60,000 bases of DNA, taken from Hydractinia symbiolongicarpus. Taxonomy: Eukaryota > Cnidaria > Hydrozoa > Anthoathecata > Hydractiniidae. Below, piece after piece: positions 26,501-35,924 of this stretch (within the stretch, counting starts at the first letter, position 1; each line of letters begins with the position of its first letter). The stretch spans positions 24,579,851 to 24,639,850 of the forward strand of contig NC_079877.1 of NCBI RefSeq assembly GCF_029227915.1. Reading direction: 5' to 3'. The notes under the pieces are model-generated. The model was not told the DNA's origin. It saw nothing but the letters and a program-made list of their open reading frames with translations, and ran no database searches. Both the position numbers and the translations under genes were made by a program.

Positions 26501-29500
26501 TACTGCAAGGTGTGTGTTGTTAAAATTTGATTCAATTAAATTTACATGTAAAAATACGTAAGGTGTGATGTTAAAATTTATTTCAATCCAATTCAAACTT
26601 AAAAATGCATTTTTCTGATTACACGCTAGCCATCCACATTACCAATAAAAATAATATGTACATATTTTGAAAAAAACTCATCTTAAAATATGATATTTTT
26701 TTTACCTTCCATCAAGTAGATCTCGCCTTACTTGAAGCGTGAACAAATACCTATGAGCAAAAACAGTAAGATTTTTTTTAAAACACTTAAGTATCAGTGC
26801 TTGTCGGTTTATAATTCGGTTTCTATTTGAAAAAGTATTTATTAAATCATGTTCAATGAATTACTCATAATATTACAGACTTGAATGAATATTTTTCTAC
26901 ACAAACCATTGTCTAAATTTTACTTACATTCAACCGTATTTACAAATTATGTATAACAAACATCTAAAAATTTTATAGGCACTTTTAACAAAAACGTCTG
27001 TTGTTTTTTTTTTCAAACTTTCAGAACCACACGGAAGATGTTTTGCAGCATTTTGAGAAAACTTGTAAACTGTTTTAAATCTTTAAAGTACAACCCCATA
27101 TGTACTTACCTTGTGTATTCTTGCAAACTGTTAGGGTCAGGAGTATAAAACATAACACGAAACTTAAAGGTGACTTTTGATGGTTCTAAAACATACAGAA
27201 AGCTGATACTTTCACATTGGTCTCTTTTAAATGATATACACATGTAAATATGGAAGATAAGTGTTGCAAATACCTTTGACTTGTTTCACGATAGGTTTTA
27301 AGTGATCTAGCCAGCACTGTAAGTGAATATAAACAGACTTGATTGTGAAGGGCATTGTTTTACGTTAAACTATTATATTATTATTACAAGCCATATATGA
27401 TATAATATTTCTAATACTTATTTTAAACATTGGAAGTAAAATGTACATAATATGTTCTATGCATGCTAAATCATTTCCCACAGTATTCGTATAAGAGAAA
27501 GTGCAAGAGAAACATTTGAAATCATGCAATAGCCAGTTACTTGTGGAAGTAAGAAGTTTACTCACCAGCCTTGCAGTTTTTTAAAACATATTAAAGAACT
27601 TACTTGATTTTCATCTTCATCGATATAGAGCAGGCCGAAATATTCTGCTTCATCTAGGTTAAGATGAGCATTGACTTTTTTGTACAGCTCTTCGCCTTTC
27701 AATTTTGGCTGAAAAAATCAGACATTAGAATAGCACCATGTTAGTTATGACTGGGAACTGAGGATTCATTTTATGGATTTCCAAAAATGCAACAACAAAA
27801 GACAGAATTTTAAAAGATTCTCAAATTTTAGGCTATTCTGTAAATTACCTTGATTTTATTTATAAGAAAACAACATATCAGCTGTCCAACCCAACCTTTA
27901 TATCTTTACTCTTGTCATAAGCAGGTATATGACACAAGACAATCTTGGACTTATATACAAGTTTGTGTGACTCTTGCCAAAAAGAAAAAAAAATCTGAAA
28001 AGAGCATTTTGCTAAGCACTGGGGACGTTTTTTATTGCATATAAATTTGTTTTTCTAATTAAAAACTTCAGTTTGTATGACAGATAATTTTATTTTTAGT
28101 GAAAATATTGCTTTCCAACAGCCTAACAAACAAATTACAAAGTATGTTGGAGTCCACACTCTTTTTTTTCAAAAAAAAAAGATAAATTATGATTTTTTAA
28201 CAATTTTTATAAAAACTACGGACAATGATGTTGTTAAGAATTTACCAGGTAGTCACCAACATTGTGATGGCTTATATTGTGAGAAAATAGCTCGTTACAA
28301 CATTGTGAAGGGTTAAAATAGCCAGAAAACTTAATCATGTTGTGCTGGTGCCTTAAATGTGGGTTAAAGATTATTATTCATGCATTATGTCAGATCTTTA
28401 AAGCCAACTAACTGTGTATGTAACAGCAAAATAAACCTGGACCGATCAAGAAAACCACTCCAGCAAGAGAAACACAACATAAAATAATATTTTTTTTTAT
28501 CTTCTTGCCAGTTGTATAAGATAAAAAATAATTAGAATTGAAAAAAATAATGCACACAAATTTTTTCACATCATGGATTCATAATAATTAGTCAATGCAA
28601 AATTCTTTGAAATACCAATTTTGTGAGTTTTTAACCTTGTAAAAATTTCTTTTACATAATTTCTACAAATAAAGTTGTGTTGCGCCAATTTATATTTGAT
28701 AGTTATGGCAATTGTCTACACAAGTGTGTTATGCTGAATCATTGGTCCATACATACTGATTTGTTTTATTTTATATCAAATAGTGCCTATATGCCAAGCA
28801 GCCAGTCAAACTAAAAGAAAGCCTATAAAACAAGCAGTGTTAAAAATGGCAGGAAAAATACATACATCAGCATTTTTTGAAATAAAGATAACATTGCTAA
28901 ATGTGAATAATATGGAATTCAGCATTCTACAAATGAGGCTTATATAAAAACTTAAAACTGAAGTTTGTTTCACTCAAAAAGTTTTTACGTACTTTTAAAA
29001 CTATTAGGCCTTAGGATTGTACCTGACATGTAGTGCATATGGGTTTTGGAGGTACATGTGGTTTTTCTGCAATTTTTAGGACTGCTAGAGATTAAGGCTT
29101 CACTTGTAGGTTATTCGGTTGGCTGACATATATAGACATTACGTTTATATTACGGTATACCTGGCAAACTAGTTTTATCATTTAAAGAATGCAAACTAAG
29201 AAAAAATTTCAATTCTAAAAACATTTTTTTTAAAAAAAAGAAAAACTTTCATATTTTCTTTCAAAATTAAATACTTTTTTAAAAACCTTTTTGTTTTCAA
29301 CAATGTTAAAAACTGTCAATTAAAAAAAGATCAGACCAAAAAAAATAAAAAAAGAATAACATGGTTTAAAATTTAAACTAGCTAACTTTAATTTTAGACC
29401 TATTATAGCTCTTGCTTTACTGAACAGATAACTCATAACAAATGCAAGGTTTGCTTATGTATTATGCCCGCTTACAAAACAAACATGCATTAAATATTAA

Positions 29501-29878
29501 TTGGAAAATGAAAAAAATGATTGTTCTTTAATAGCTGGCTATAACTATTACTGTTAGCTAGCTGGTTGTGGTAAATAATTATCTTTTGTAACAAAGAAGA
29601 AAAAAAACACACTGAGAGAGAAATAATGTAAGGTAGCCAGTAAAATAAAAAAATAATCGTGTTTGCATTTTTTGAATTAAACTTGATACCCCATCAAACA
29701 AACACATTTTTATGTAAATATTTAGGCAAGAAAACTCTACAATATAATTGCTGTTGGGACTTACCTCGACATCAAAGGCAACAACAGTATCATCTAAAAG
29801 AGCCACTTGCATTCGTCCTTTAAGTGAAGAACGATGTGCAGGTTTGGGACTTTTTGTGCCATTCAGATCTCCGTTCAT
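6785..29878 (-). CDS. FARP: FARP-type FERM, RhoGEF and pleckstrin domain protein (complete, 31 coding exons)
   Basis: Exons on the minus strand: 29878-29765, 27708-27604, 27316-27274, 27185-27110, 26750-26706, 26437-26385, 25714-25641, 22633-22587, 22487-22311, 19637-19577, 19505-19408, 19078-19010, 18595-18521, 18341-17729, 17310-17016, 12991-12598, 12381-12297, 11870-11769, 11639-11555, 11184-11075, 10807-10736, 10659-10591, 9776-9687, 9530-9378, 9240-9139, 9002-8897, 8570-8335, 7782-7675, 7409-7350, 7238-7150, 6866-6785. All have GT-AG borders, phases agree throughout, and the sum is 3888 nt ending in TAA. Order: FERM (about 23-300), FERM-adjacent (301-345), acidic linker (346-713), DH (714-905), PH1 (935-1030), Cys-rich insert (1070-1104), PH2 (1185-1280). 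Family members are membrane-linked Rho/Rac GEFs acting in neurite and dendrite growth. At 1295 aa it is longer than vertebrate FARPs, mainly in the linker. The ATG at 29878 was chosen as the first methionine before the FERM domain. Confidence 0.95.
7531..7682. repeat. 19-20-bp tandem array made of a 5' splice site
   Basis: Eight copies of a unit like TCTCACCTCGTAAGTTTAAG start at about 7531, 7551, 7571, 7590, 7610, 7629, 7650 and 7670. The last copy is the genuine end of FARP exon 28 (minus strand TACGAG|GTGAGAC). Each unit thus carries a complete GAG|GTGAGAC or AAG|GTGAGAC donor. Confidence 0.93.
8897..9240 (-). CDS. FARP: FARP exons 25-26: inter-PH insert with a CxxC-x18-CxxC motif
   Basis: Exon 25 (9240-9139, 34 codons, phase 0 to 0) is charged (LEKLSLETRKFKENPALSEN) and matches nothing I know. 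Exon 26 (9002-8897) encodes CSRC and, 18 residues later, CYAC. The spacing and the SNK after the first pair resemble the last zinc-binding half of FYVE domains, which in FGD-type GEFs also lie between two PH domains. The first half of FYVE (WxxD, RRHHCR) is not found in exon 25 or nearby. Skipping exon 25 would keep the frame. Exon 26 ends in phase 1, matching the next exon. Confidence 0.8.
9378..10807 (-). CDS. FARP: FARP exons 21-24: first PH domain
   Basis: Exon 21 (ENLHKLVELERDLVG) links DH to PH1. Exon 22 has LREGCLHKICRKGPQPRMFF, exon 23 LSDILLYTSQGV and FRARAQIPL, and exon 24 the last strands and helix with FVVAASSPEERSKWIEDMQ. The conserved Trp of the C-terminal helix is present (SKWIEDM). 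This fits the PH domain that packs against DH in the Dbl family and in FARP helps block the GTPase site. Confidence 0.94.
10943..11080. repeat. 36-37-bp tandem array containing the exon 20 donor
   Basis: Four imperfect copies of a unit of the type CTAAAATATTAATTTTATAC + CAAGTTAACCAGTCAAA are seen. The ACCA(A)GTT block recurs at about 10963, 11000, 11036 and 11073. The last copy contains the true FARP exon 20 end (minus strand AACTTG|GTATGA). On the minus strand most units also have an ATATTTTAG acceptor-like end. Confidence 0.85.
11075..12991 (-). CDS. FARP: FARP exons 16-20: Dbl-homology (RhoGEF) domain
   Basis: Exon 16 begins with an acidic, Ser-rich stretch and then enters the DH domain at AKEILLTERTYVKDLEVL (helix 1, CR1). 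SNVQKIGDIM-type helices follow (here DSVQKIGDIMHRNM in exon 17), then YTSYIKKHGNILLELEAETK (exon 18), the CR3 block LNSFLLKPVQRLLYYRSIL (exon 19) and the C-terminal helix region in exon 20. LLKPVQR holds the lysine, proline and arginine typical of working DH domains, so GEF activity on a Rho-family GTPase is likely by family. The donor of exon 20 is embedded in a 36-37-bp tandem array. Confidence 0.95.
12992..17015. other. FARP intron 15 (about 4 kb)
   Basis: AT-rich intron with several AT-only open frames that show no protein-like composition. I see no conserved coding exon, RNA gene or clear transposon in it. Confidence 0.6.
17016..19078 (-). CDS. FARP: FARP exons 12-15: FERM-adjacent region and acidic linker
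   Basis: Exons 12-13 encode the basic FERM-adjacent segment (SSFRRGSKYRYRSGRTQREI), which matches the RGSSFRFSGRTQ type of FARP and protein 4.1. Exons 14 (613 nt) and 15 (295 nt) encode some 300 residues of low-complexity linker rich in Ser, Thr, Asp and Glu. It has a PPSY motif near residues 444-447, which could bind a WW domain, and a charged end (EEKSELQSDKTEADEETEAQ). The linker carries no known domain. Both long exons join their neighbours in correct phase and contain no stop. Confidence 0.9.
19408..29878 (-). CDS. FARP: FARP exons 1-11: FERM domain
   Basis: Eleven exons encode about 297 residues. The ubiquitin-like F1 lobe begins at MQVALLDDTVVAFDVE and continues with VNAHLNLDEAEYFGL and WLDHLKPIVKQV. 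The acyl-CoA-binding-like F2 lobe includes VMFYTPDP, YLFTLQVRRDLLDGR and LLASYIVQ. The F3 lobe is marked by SPAESDHNMLEIARKLEMYG, GILVFQ, VRKLTFKKKKFLLKL and AFWKVCVNHHVFFR. FERM domains bind membranes and receptor tails. Exons of 43-177 nt sit in introns up to about 3 kb. The intron between exons 9 and 10 carries an 868-bp tandem duplication, and the one between exons 7 and 8 carries a tRNA-like fragment. Confidence 0.94.
20450..22185. repeat. 868-bp direct tandem duplication in FARP intron 9
   Basis: Copy 1 is 20450-21317 and copy 2 is 21318-22185, directly abutting. In the parts compared, only about two substitutions were seen (CCATTG/CCTTTG near 20811/21679 and CAAAAA/CAGAAA near 20875/21743). 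No terminal TG..CA, primer-binding site or ORF suggests an LTR pair. Confidence 0.95.
23000..25380. other. FARP intron 8 interior
   Basis: AT-rich sequence within the long intron between exons 7 and 8. I see only a short duplication (GTGCCTATATGCTTGGTGGA twice, 24592-24630) and no coding exon. Confidence 0.55.
25460..25535 (-). repeat. tRNA-like fragment, probable SINE remnant
   Basis: On the minus strand the segment reads GAGCACCGACACGGGAGTCG, then a GTGTTCGAATCTCATCTTGG block with a good B box (GTTCGAATC). The A-box half is degenerate and no acceptor stem can be formed, so this is not a working tRNA gene. It sits in FARP intron 7. Confidence 0.5.
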
Positions 29879-31312
29879 TGCTATCTGCCAACCTTTTTTT
29901 ATCGCATAAATCAAAAGGATTTGTCCACGTTATAAACGTTTAGCAATGTATTATTTATAATATAGCTATAGCATATCAGTGAAGACAAGACATTTGAATT
30001 AACTGAGATTATTATTCATCTGAGCGTCATGTTTTTCCACTCCTCACTTCCCGGCAAATGATCATCAGGTCAATTGTTTACAAATCAGTAGCGAAATAGA
30101 TAGCCCGTAGCTTCATTTTAATCAAAAAGGCAGGCAGTAAATTACGGGGGTAATTGTTTACATGCTATAATGGAGATAATCGTAGGAGGTCCGGATTTGA
30201 CGCCGTGCACGTTTTTATGCACCGGTCTCGTCGTTTTTTTTTTGTTTTTGACATTTCCATATGATATAATGTAAAAAGACTTAAAAAATTTTACGTTCTA
30301 GTTCTATAGTTAGCAAGCTCTTTTATAAAACAGGATGACCTTAACACAAGTCCTTACAGACTCATCATCATTGCCTTATAAATTTGACGGTCAGTGTAAA
30401 TCCTAAAGTAATTAGGAGTTTCACAGCAGTACATCCAGGAAACAGGCCTCTAAGGCTATACAATGAAGTTATAGAAAATAAATAAGAAATATCTGTCAGT
30501 TTCATTGTTTTTTTAAAAAAAATTATTATTTATCATTGCGCATCCTCTTCCCCCCAGGGTTTGTGACTATGTCAAAGCCCCTGGGGACGAGGTTGATCAT
30601 TGCAAAGTACGTATAAAATCAGTGTATATCGAACAGCCCACGCCATTATAGAAATACTCGGTTACGGGTTCATCTTGGTTCTTGTGCAAAATCCAAGCTG
30701 GTAAAAAGCCTATCCGATTATGGGTCCACTGGCTTTTTTAACGTAGATGCAGTCTTAAAAAGACTCTTATCTACTTTACTTAAGCTCCAGCCGCTAGATG
30801 TTGATCTTAATAAGCCGTAATATAATTTAACGATTTTTTAACAAAGATTATTGACAGAAAAAATAACTGCTTGTGAGAGAAGAGTCGTCATTGAAAAAAA
30901 AAGGGTCAGCAGCCTGAATAAAAATGTCGGAGAAAATGGAAGTGGAACTGCCATTTTAATATTGAGGCGCTAGGCGGCTATGAAATGCTATAAAGAATGT
31001 TTGACTTCAAAATAATTATATCGTCCTTCAAAGTGGGACAGAAAAATGTTTATTTGAAGTTTTATTTTACTACGAAATCAACCTCATTTCTCCCTCTGAA
31101 CATGTAAGAAAGCGTTTAGGGGAAAAAATATTTTTTGTTTGTTTTATACTTGTTGTGAAAAATTCTCTTGCTGTTAAAAATCTTAGAAATATGCGAAGCT
31201 CCATGAATGATTCTTTATGACTCCTTCTACCAGAATAAATAAAAAAGTATCAAGCTCGCATGCGCCCAAAATTTTGTGTGGCAAAAATGAAGTCATAATG
31301 CTGAAAGTAAAA
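29879..31312. other. FARP upstream region
   Basis: This should hold the FARP 5' UTR and promoter (minus strand, just right of 29878). I cannot assign a start site. A short inverted-repeat element lies at 30543-30596. No coding exon is seen. Confidence 0.5.
30543..30596. repeat. Short inverted-repeat element, CCTGGGGACGAGGTTG type
   Basis: A degenerate left end (CTCTTCCCCCCAGGGTTTG) and a good right end (AAGCCCCTGGGGACGAGGTT) face each other across a few bases. Its length, about 54 bp, is near the minimum for the family. Confidence 0.65.
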
Positions 31313-32049
31313 TCTCTTATAATAATACGCTAAGTGTGTCTGTCTGTCACTTTTGCAAAGTGGATTATATACTTCACAATTTTCTTTAACAAATTCTATA
31401 AAACATCGCCTATAAAATTGTTCTGTAATTTACCAAATTTTAACGCTAAAATAGTATTGACGTCAAAGGAAAGTTAATTAAGATTAGTGAAGCCATTACA
31501 GTGCACCTAAAATTTTGAGGCCAAATAACTTGGAAACGAGTTGGTGACGTCAATGTTTTTTAACCGCGTGGGTAACTAGGGACCACCTGGGACCAATTTG
31601 GGTAATTTTCCAAACCTGGGTCCCCAAATCCGTTTCGGAATGAACGGGTTTATGACGTCATCAAAAAACCTTTAAACCACAATATTTCCGTAACCGTTGG
31701 TCAAAAGTACATGATCCTATACATTTTCTTGATCAGCGTTTCAAGATCTATACGAGGGAGGCAACAGGTACATGAATTTCTGAAAAAAATTTTTTTGTGT
31801 TTTCACGGGCCTTTGCTGACGTCAGCACAATTTTAAAACCCTTTTATGTCCTTTGTCGTTCGTAGAAAAGATATGATCCTATATATTATTTTGATCAGCG
31901 TGATTCAACCTCTACTACACATTACAGGCAACGAATAAACTAAATTTCGCCATTTTTTTTTTTTGGATTTGCAATGCAGACGTCAGCAAACCAACTTTTT
32001 CAATGTCCTATTGCCTAAGTGGATTTTTCCACGGGTCTTTATCGACTAG
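31313..32049 (+). mobile_element. Helitron-like element, unit 1
   Basis: It begins TCTCTTATAATAATACGC directly after an A and ends ATCGACTAG before a T. A hairpin GTGGA-TTTT-TCCAC lies 13 nt before the terminal CTAG. A 5' TC, a 3' CTRR, a subterminal hairpin and an A/T target are the marks of Helitrons. No Rep/helicase ORF is present, so it is non-autonomous. It carries four exact TGACGTCA palindromes. Confidence 0.82.
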
Positions 32050-34470
32050 TCTATATAATAATACGCCAGTTCCGTGTCTCTGTGACAGGCAAAGTTGACA
32101 TCGTCATTTTCCTTTGATGTTGCCGAAAAAAATCTTTGATGTTGCCGAAAAAAATATGTCTTCTTTGTCGTGAAAAGCCGCGAGTTTTGTGTGGTTTGTT
32201 AAATGAAGTTCTGGCACAAAGTAACGGAAATTGTGTTTGCAAAAAAGATGCTGTCCTTTTTAAGCATTTGTCTTCTCTTGCCTTCAAAATAAATCTTTAC
32301 AAAAGCATTTAAAAAGGGGCATGGTATATAAATGAAGTATAGAAAGGTTTCTGTAAGGTTTGTTTATGTTTTTTAAAGTTTTGATGATATTATTGATGCA
32401 AGACATGTTTGTTAGCTAGCATCAACCACACCAACAACAACTAGCTAGGTAGCTAGGAATTTAGAAATATGTAGCCATGTTCTTTATACCTAGCTAAGTC
32501 TCCAGTTTATATTTAAGTGACCAGCTATTAGCTGCTGTAGCTACCTTATGTTAGCTTCAGTTTTATGTTGCTTTTTACATGTAAGCTAATCTTCGTGGTC
32601 TTTGCTAAGAATGTGACTGTAACTTATTTTAATTGACATTTTAAGCTTAAATTAACAAGCCACAACAACTTTTAAAAAAGTATTACATAATATTTAAGAA
32701 GAGTTTAAGGACTGTTTTTAAGCAAATAATGTATTTTTCACAATTTGTGTATGCAAATAATGTATTTTTCACATTTTGTGTAACTAAACTTATATACATC
32801 GGTTACATGCAATATGACGAAACGATTTTTATTTAACGTGTAGTAATTCTGGTACCTTAAGTGTAGTGATTTTTGTTGTTCTAGATGTTCTGACTAAAAT
32901 GTTTTTGTTTATGGCATTTTGTCTCAATTAAGAAAAGTTTCAACTTTTTTGAGGGAGTACAACACCAAAAAAACTTGTGTTTTTTTTATATTTTGTTTAA
33001 ATTCTTACCGGGCAGGACTCTGTACAACATACCGAAATGACTGATCCCTCTCTACTTATAAATTTGATGCGTTCCAAATCACAGTTTTTTGAAATTTTGG
33101 GTAATATTTAATGAGTACAAGATGCAAATACTGATTTTTGTTGAATCAGAAGTATTTCCTACAACCATTCTTTTTTTACACTTTTGTGGAGAAAAAGTGT
33201 ATGCAATATCATCAGAATAACTGATTTTGTTGCAAACTGTTTTTCTTTTTCAAATTTTGGATTGAAATATTGTTATAAAAGGCATATATCAATAGACATA
33301 TATATACCAAAATAATTAAATTCTGCAAACTTTGATTTTGTCGTTCACCTCTCATCTTTTATATTTTGATTAAACTTTTGAGGAAAACCATAGGAATTAT
33401 TTAGAATTTGTATTTTGTGTTGCAAATTTAGTGCAAAAATTTAACTGTTGTGAGGGAGGACCATATGCAATTATATATACTAAAAATAATAATTTGATAT
33501 TCTACAAGTTGTATTTTTGTATGCACTTAAATGACTGCTTTTTCTGAGTTGAATTTGATGGGTTTCATATCAATTTTGTGGAAGATTTTATGGCTGAAGA
33601 CAATATAGAACATGCCAATTGAACTCATTTTTGTTCATATTTTGATTTGCTCCTCATAAACCTTTGTGTTCTACATTTATTGTAAACTTTTGTGAGGAAG
33701 GACCATATATATATACAATGTTTTCAAAATAATGATTTTTGTTGATTTGAAATTTACTCCTTGCATATTGCTTTTTCGACATTTCAGGTTAAAATGTTTG
33801 GTAAAGTCAGTAGGGATCATTAGACAAAAAATTGTTTTGTTAACCGGTTAATTTTTACATTTTGTGCATATTTTTGCGGGAGAGGATGGTATGCAACCGA
33901 ATAAATGATTTTTCAAAGTTTAACTTTTTGTTTTTAGGTGTTTTGTGTTTGTTTAAGTTTGGCTTTTTGATATTGTTTAAAATGCGTAAAGAACTTATTT
34001 CATAGATCTGTGCTTACTGTTGCAAGCCTTTCTTTTCGACACTTTAGATTAAAATATTGAAGGTTTTCAACATAATCACATAATAAGATGTATACATATT
34101 TGAGATATGTGTTATTTCTGACATTATTATTATTGTTGTCGTAACTGTCTGGGTTGTGACTGTCAATGTTGTAACTTTCTACTAACTAGATTTTACACCT
34201 TGCACGCCGTTGTTTTTCATATTTTGTCTGAAGTTTTGTTGGGAGGATTTCATGCGATTTGACATTTGATATTTTGTGTTAGATTTTAAGAACTTTTTTG
34301 TTAAATTATGACTTATATACTTTCTTTTTATGCATTTTCAGATTATTTTTTTTAGTAAAAGGCATATTCAATATACTGAAATATTTGCTGATGTCATCAA
34401 AATTCAAATAACAGAACTTTTCAATTGTTTTTCTGCCTAAGTGGATTTTTCCACGGGCCTAATCGACTAG
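32050..34470 (+). mobile_element. Helitron-like element, unit 2 (2.4 kb, different interior)
   Basis: Starts TCTATATAATAATACGCCAG immediately after the CTAG of unit 1 and ends with the same hairpin and GACTAG. Between the ends the sequence is unlike units 1, 3 and 4. It has CTAG-rich DNA near 32400-32540, short duplications (32097-32155, 32720-32782) and a T-rich tract from about 32930 to 34400 with recurring GAGG(G/A)AGGACCATAT-like blocks. No transposase was found. Confidence 0.78.
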
Positions 34471-35011
34471 TCTATATAATAATACGCCAGTTCTGTCTGT
34501 CTGTGACTTTTGCAAAGTGGATTATATTCTTCACAATTTTCTTTAACAAATTCTATAAAACATTGCCTATAAAATTGTTCTGTAATTTACCAAACTTTAA
34601 CGCTAAAATAGTATTGACGTCAAAGGAAAGTTAATTAAGATTAGTGAAGCCATTACAGTATTGAGGCCAAATAACTTGGAAACGAGTTGGTGACGTCAAT
34701 GTTTTTTAACCGCGCTGAAAAAAATTTTTTTGTGTTTTCACGGGCCTTTGCTGACGTCAGCACAATTTTTAAACACTTATGGCCAAAACACTCTTTTTAA
34801 ACACTCTTTTTGCGTTCCTCGAAAACATATCATCCTACACATTATTTTGATCAGCGTGATTCAACCTCTACGCATTACAATAAAATAATAAAATAAATTT
34901 CTCTATCTTTTTTGGGATCTTCACTGCTGACGTGAGCAAAACATCTAAAACAACCTATTTTTCTATTGCCCATCTGCCTAAGTGGATTTCTCCACGGGCT
35001 TTATCGACTAG
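34471..35011 (+). mobile_element. Helitron-like element, unit 3
   Basis: 541 bp, same 5' end (TCTATATAATAATACGCCAG) and 3' hairpin (GTGGA-TTTC-TCCAC) followed by CGACTAG. It is closely similar to unit 1 but lacks the block from about 31560 to 31780. Three exact TGACGTCA sites are present (34615, 34691, 34752). Confidence 0.82.
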
Positions 35012-35924
35012 TCTCTATAATAATACGCCAGTTCTGTCTGTCTGTGACTTTTGCAAAGTGGATAAAATTTCTTTGATAAAGTCTATAAAACATCGTCTAT
35101 AAATTTGTTCTGTATATGGTAATATACACGTTGGCGTTAAAGCAATATTGACGTCAAAGGAAAGTATATTAAGATTAGTGAAGCCATTGCATTGCACTTT
35201 TAAATTTAAGGCTAAATAACTTGGAAACGGGTGGAAATAACTGACGTCATCTCCTGCGCAGGTAACTAGGGACCACCTGGGACCAATTTGGGTAATTTTC
35301 CAAACCTGGGTCCCCAAATCCGTTTCGGAATGAACGGGTTTATGACGTCATCAAAAATCATTCAAATCCCAATATATTTGCAACCGTGTGTCAAAGATGC
35401 ATGATCCTATACATTTTCTTGATCAGCGTTTCAAGATCTATACGATGAAGGCAACATGTATACAAAATTTATAAAAAATCTTTTTAAGTTTTGACGGGCC
35501 ATTGCTGACGTCTGCAAAATTTTTTAACCCTTATATCTCATTAACTGCTCTTCAAAAGCACATGATCATATATATTTTCTTGATGAGCTCCTTAAGCTCT
35601 ACACAATAAAGGCAATGTGGAAACAAACTTTTGAATTATTTTTTTGTGGATGGAAAATTTTTTTCGCGTTTTAACGGGCCATTGCTGAGGTCAGCAAAAT
35701 TTTTAAACCTTTATATGTCCTTAGTCGTTCGTAGAAAAGATATGATCCTATGCATTTTTTTAATCAGCGTTTCAACCTCTACACGTTGCAGGCAACGAAT
35801 AAACTAAGTTTCGCAAATTTATTTTCGGATTTGCAATGCTGACGTCAGCAAAACGTCTTAAACAACCAACTTTTTCAATGTCCTTTTGCCTAAGTGGATT
35901 TTTCCACGGGTCTTTCTCGACTAG
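35012..35924 (+). mobile_element. Helitron-like element, unit 4
   Basis: 913 bp, starts TCTCTATAATAATACGCCAG right after the CTAG of unit 3 and ends with the hairpin and CTCGACTAG before host T. It shares with unit 1 the long block with GGGACCACCTGGGACCAATT. Four exact TGACGTCA sites are present (35149, 35242, 35343, 35840). Confidence 0.82.

Noticed and set aside
32050-34470. Rep/helicase or other transposase in Helitron unit 2
   Set aside because: No open frame with the HUH motif or helicase motifs; only short AT-rich frames.
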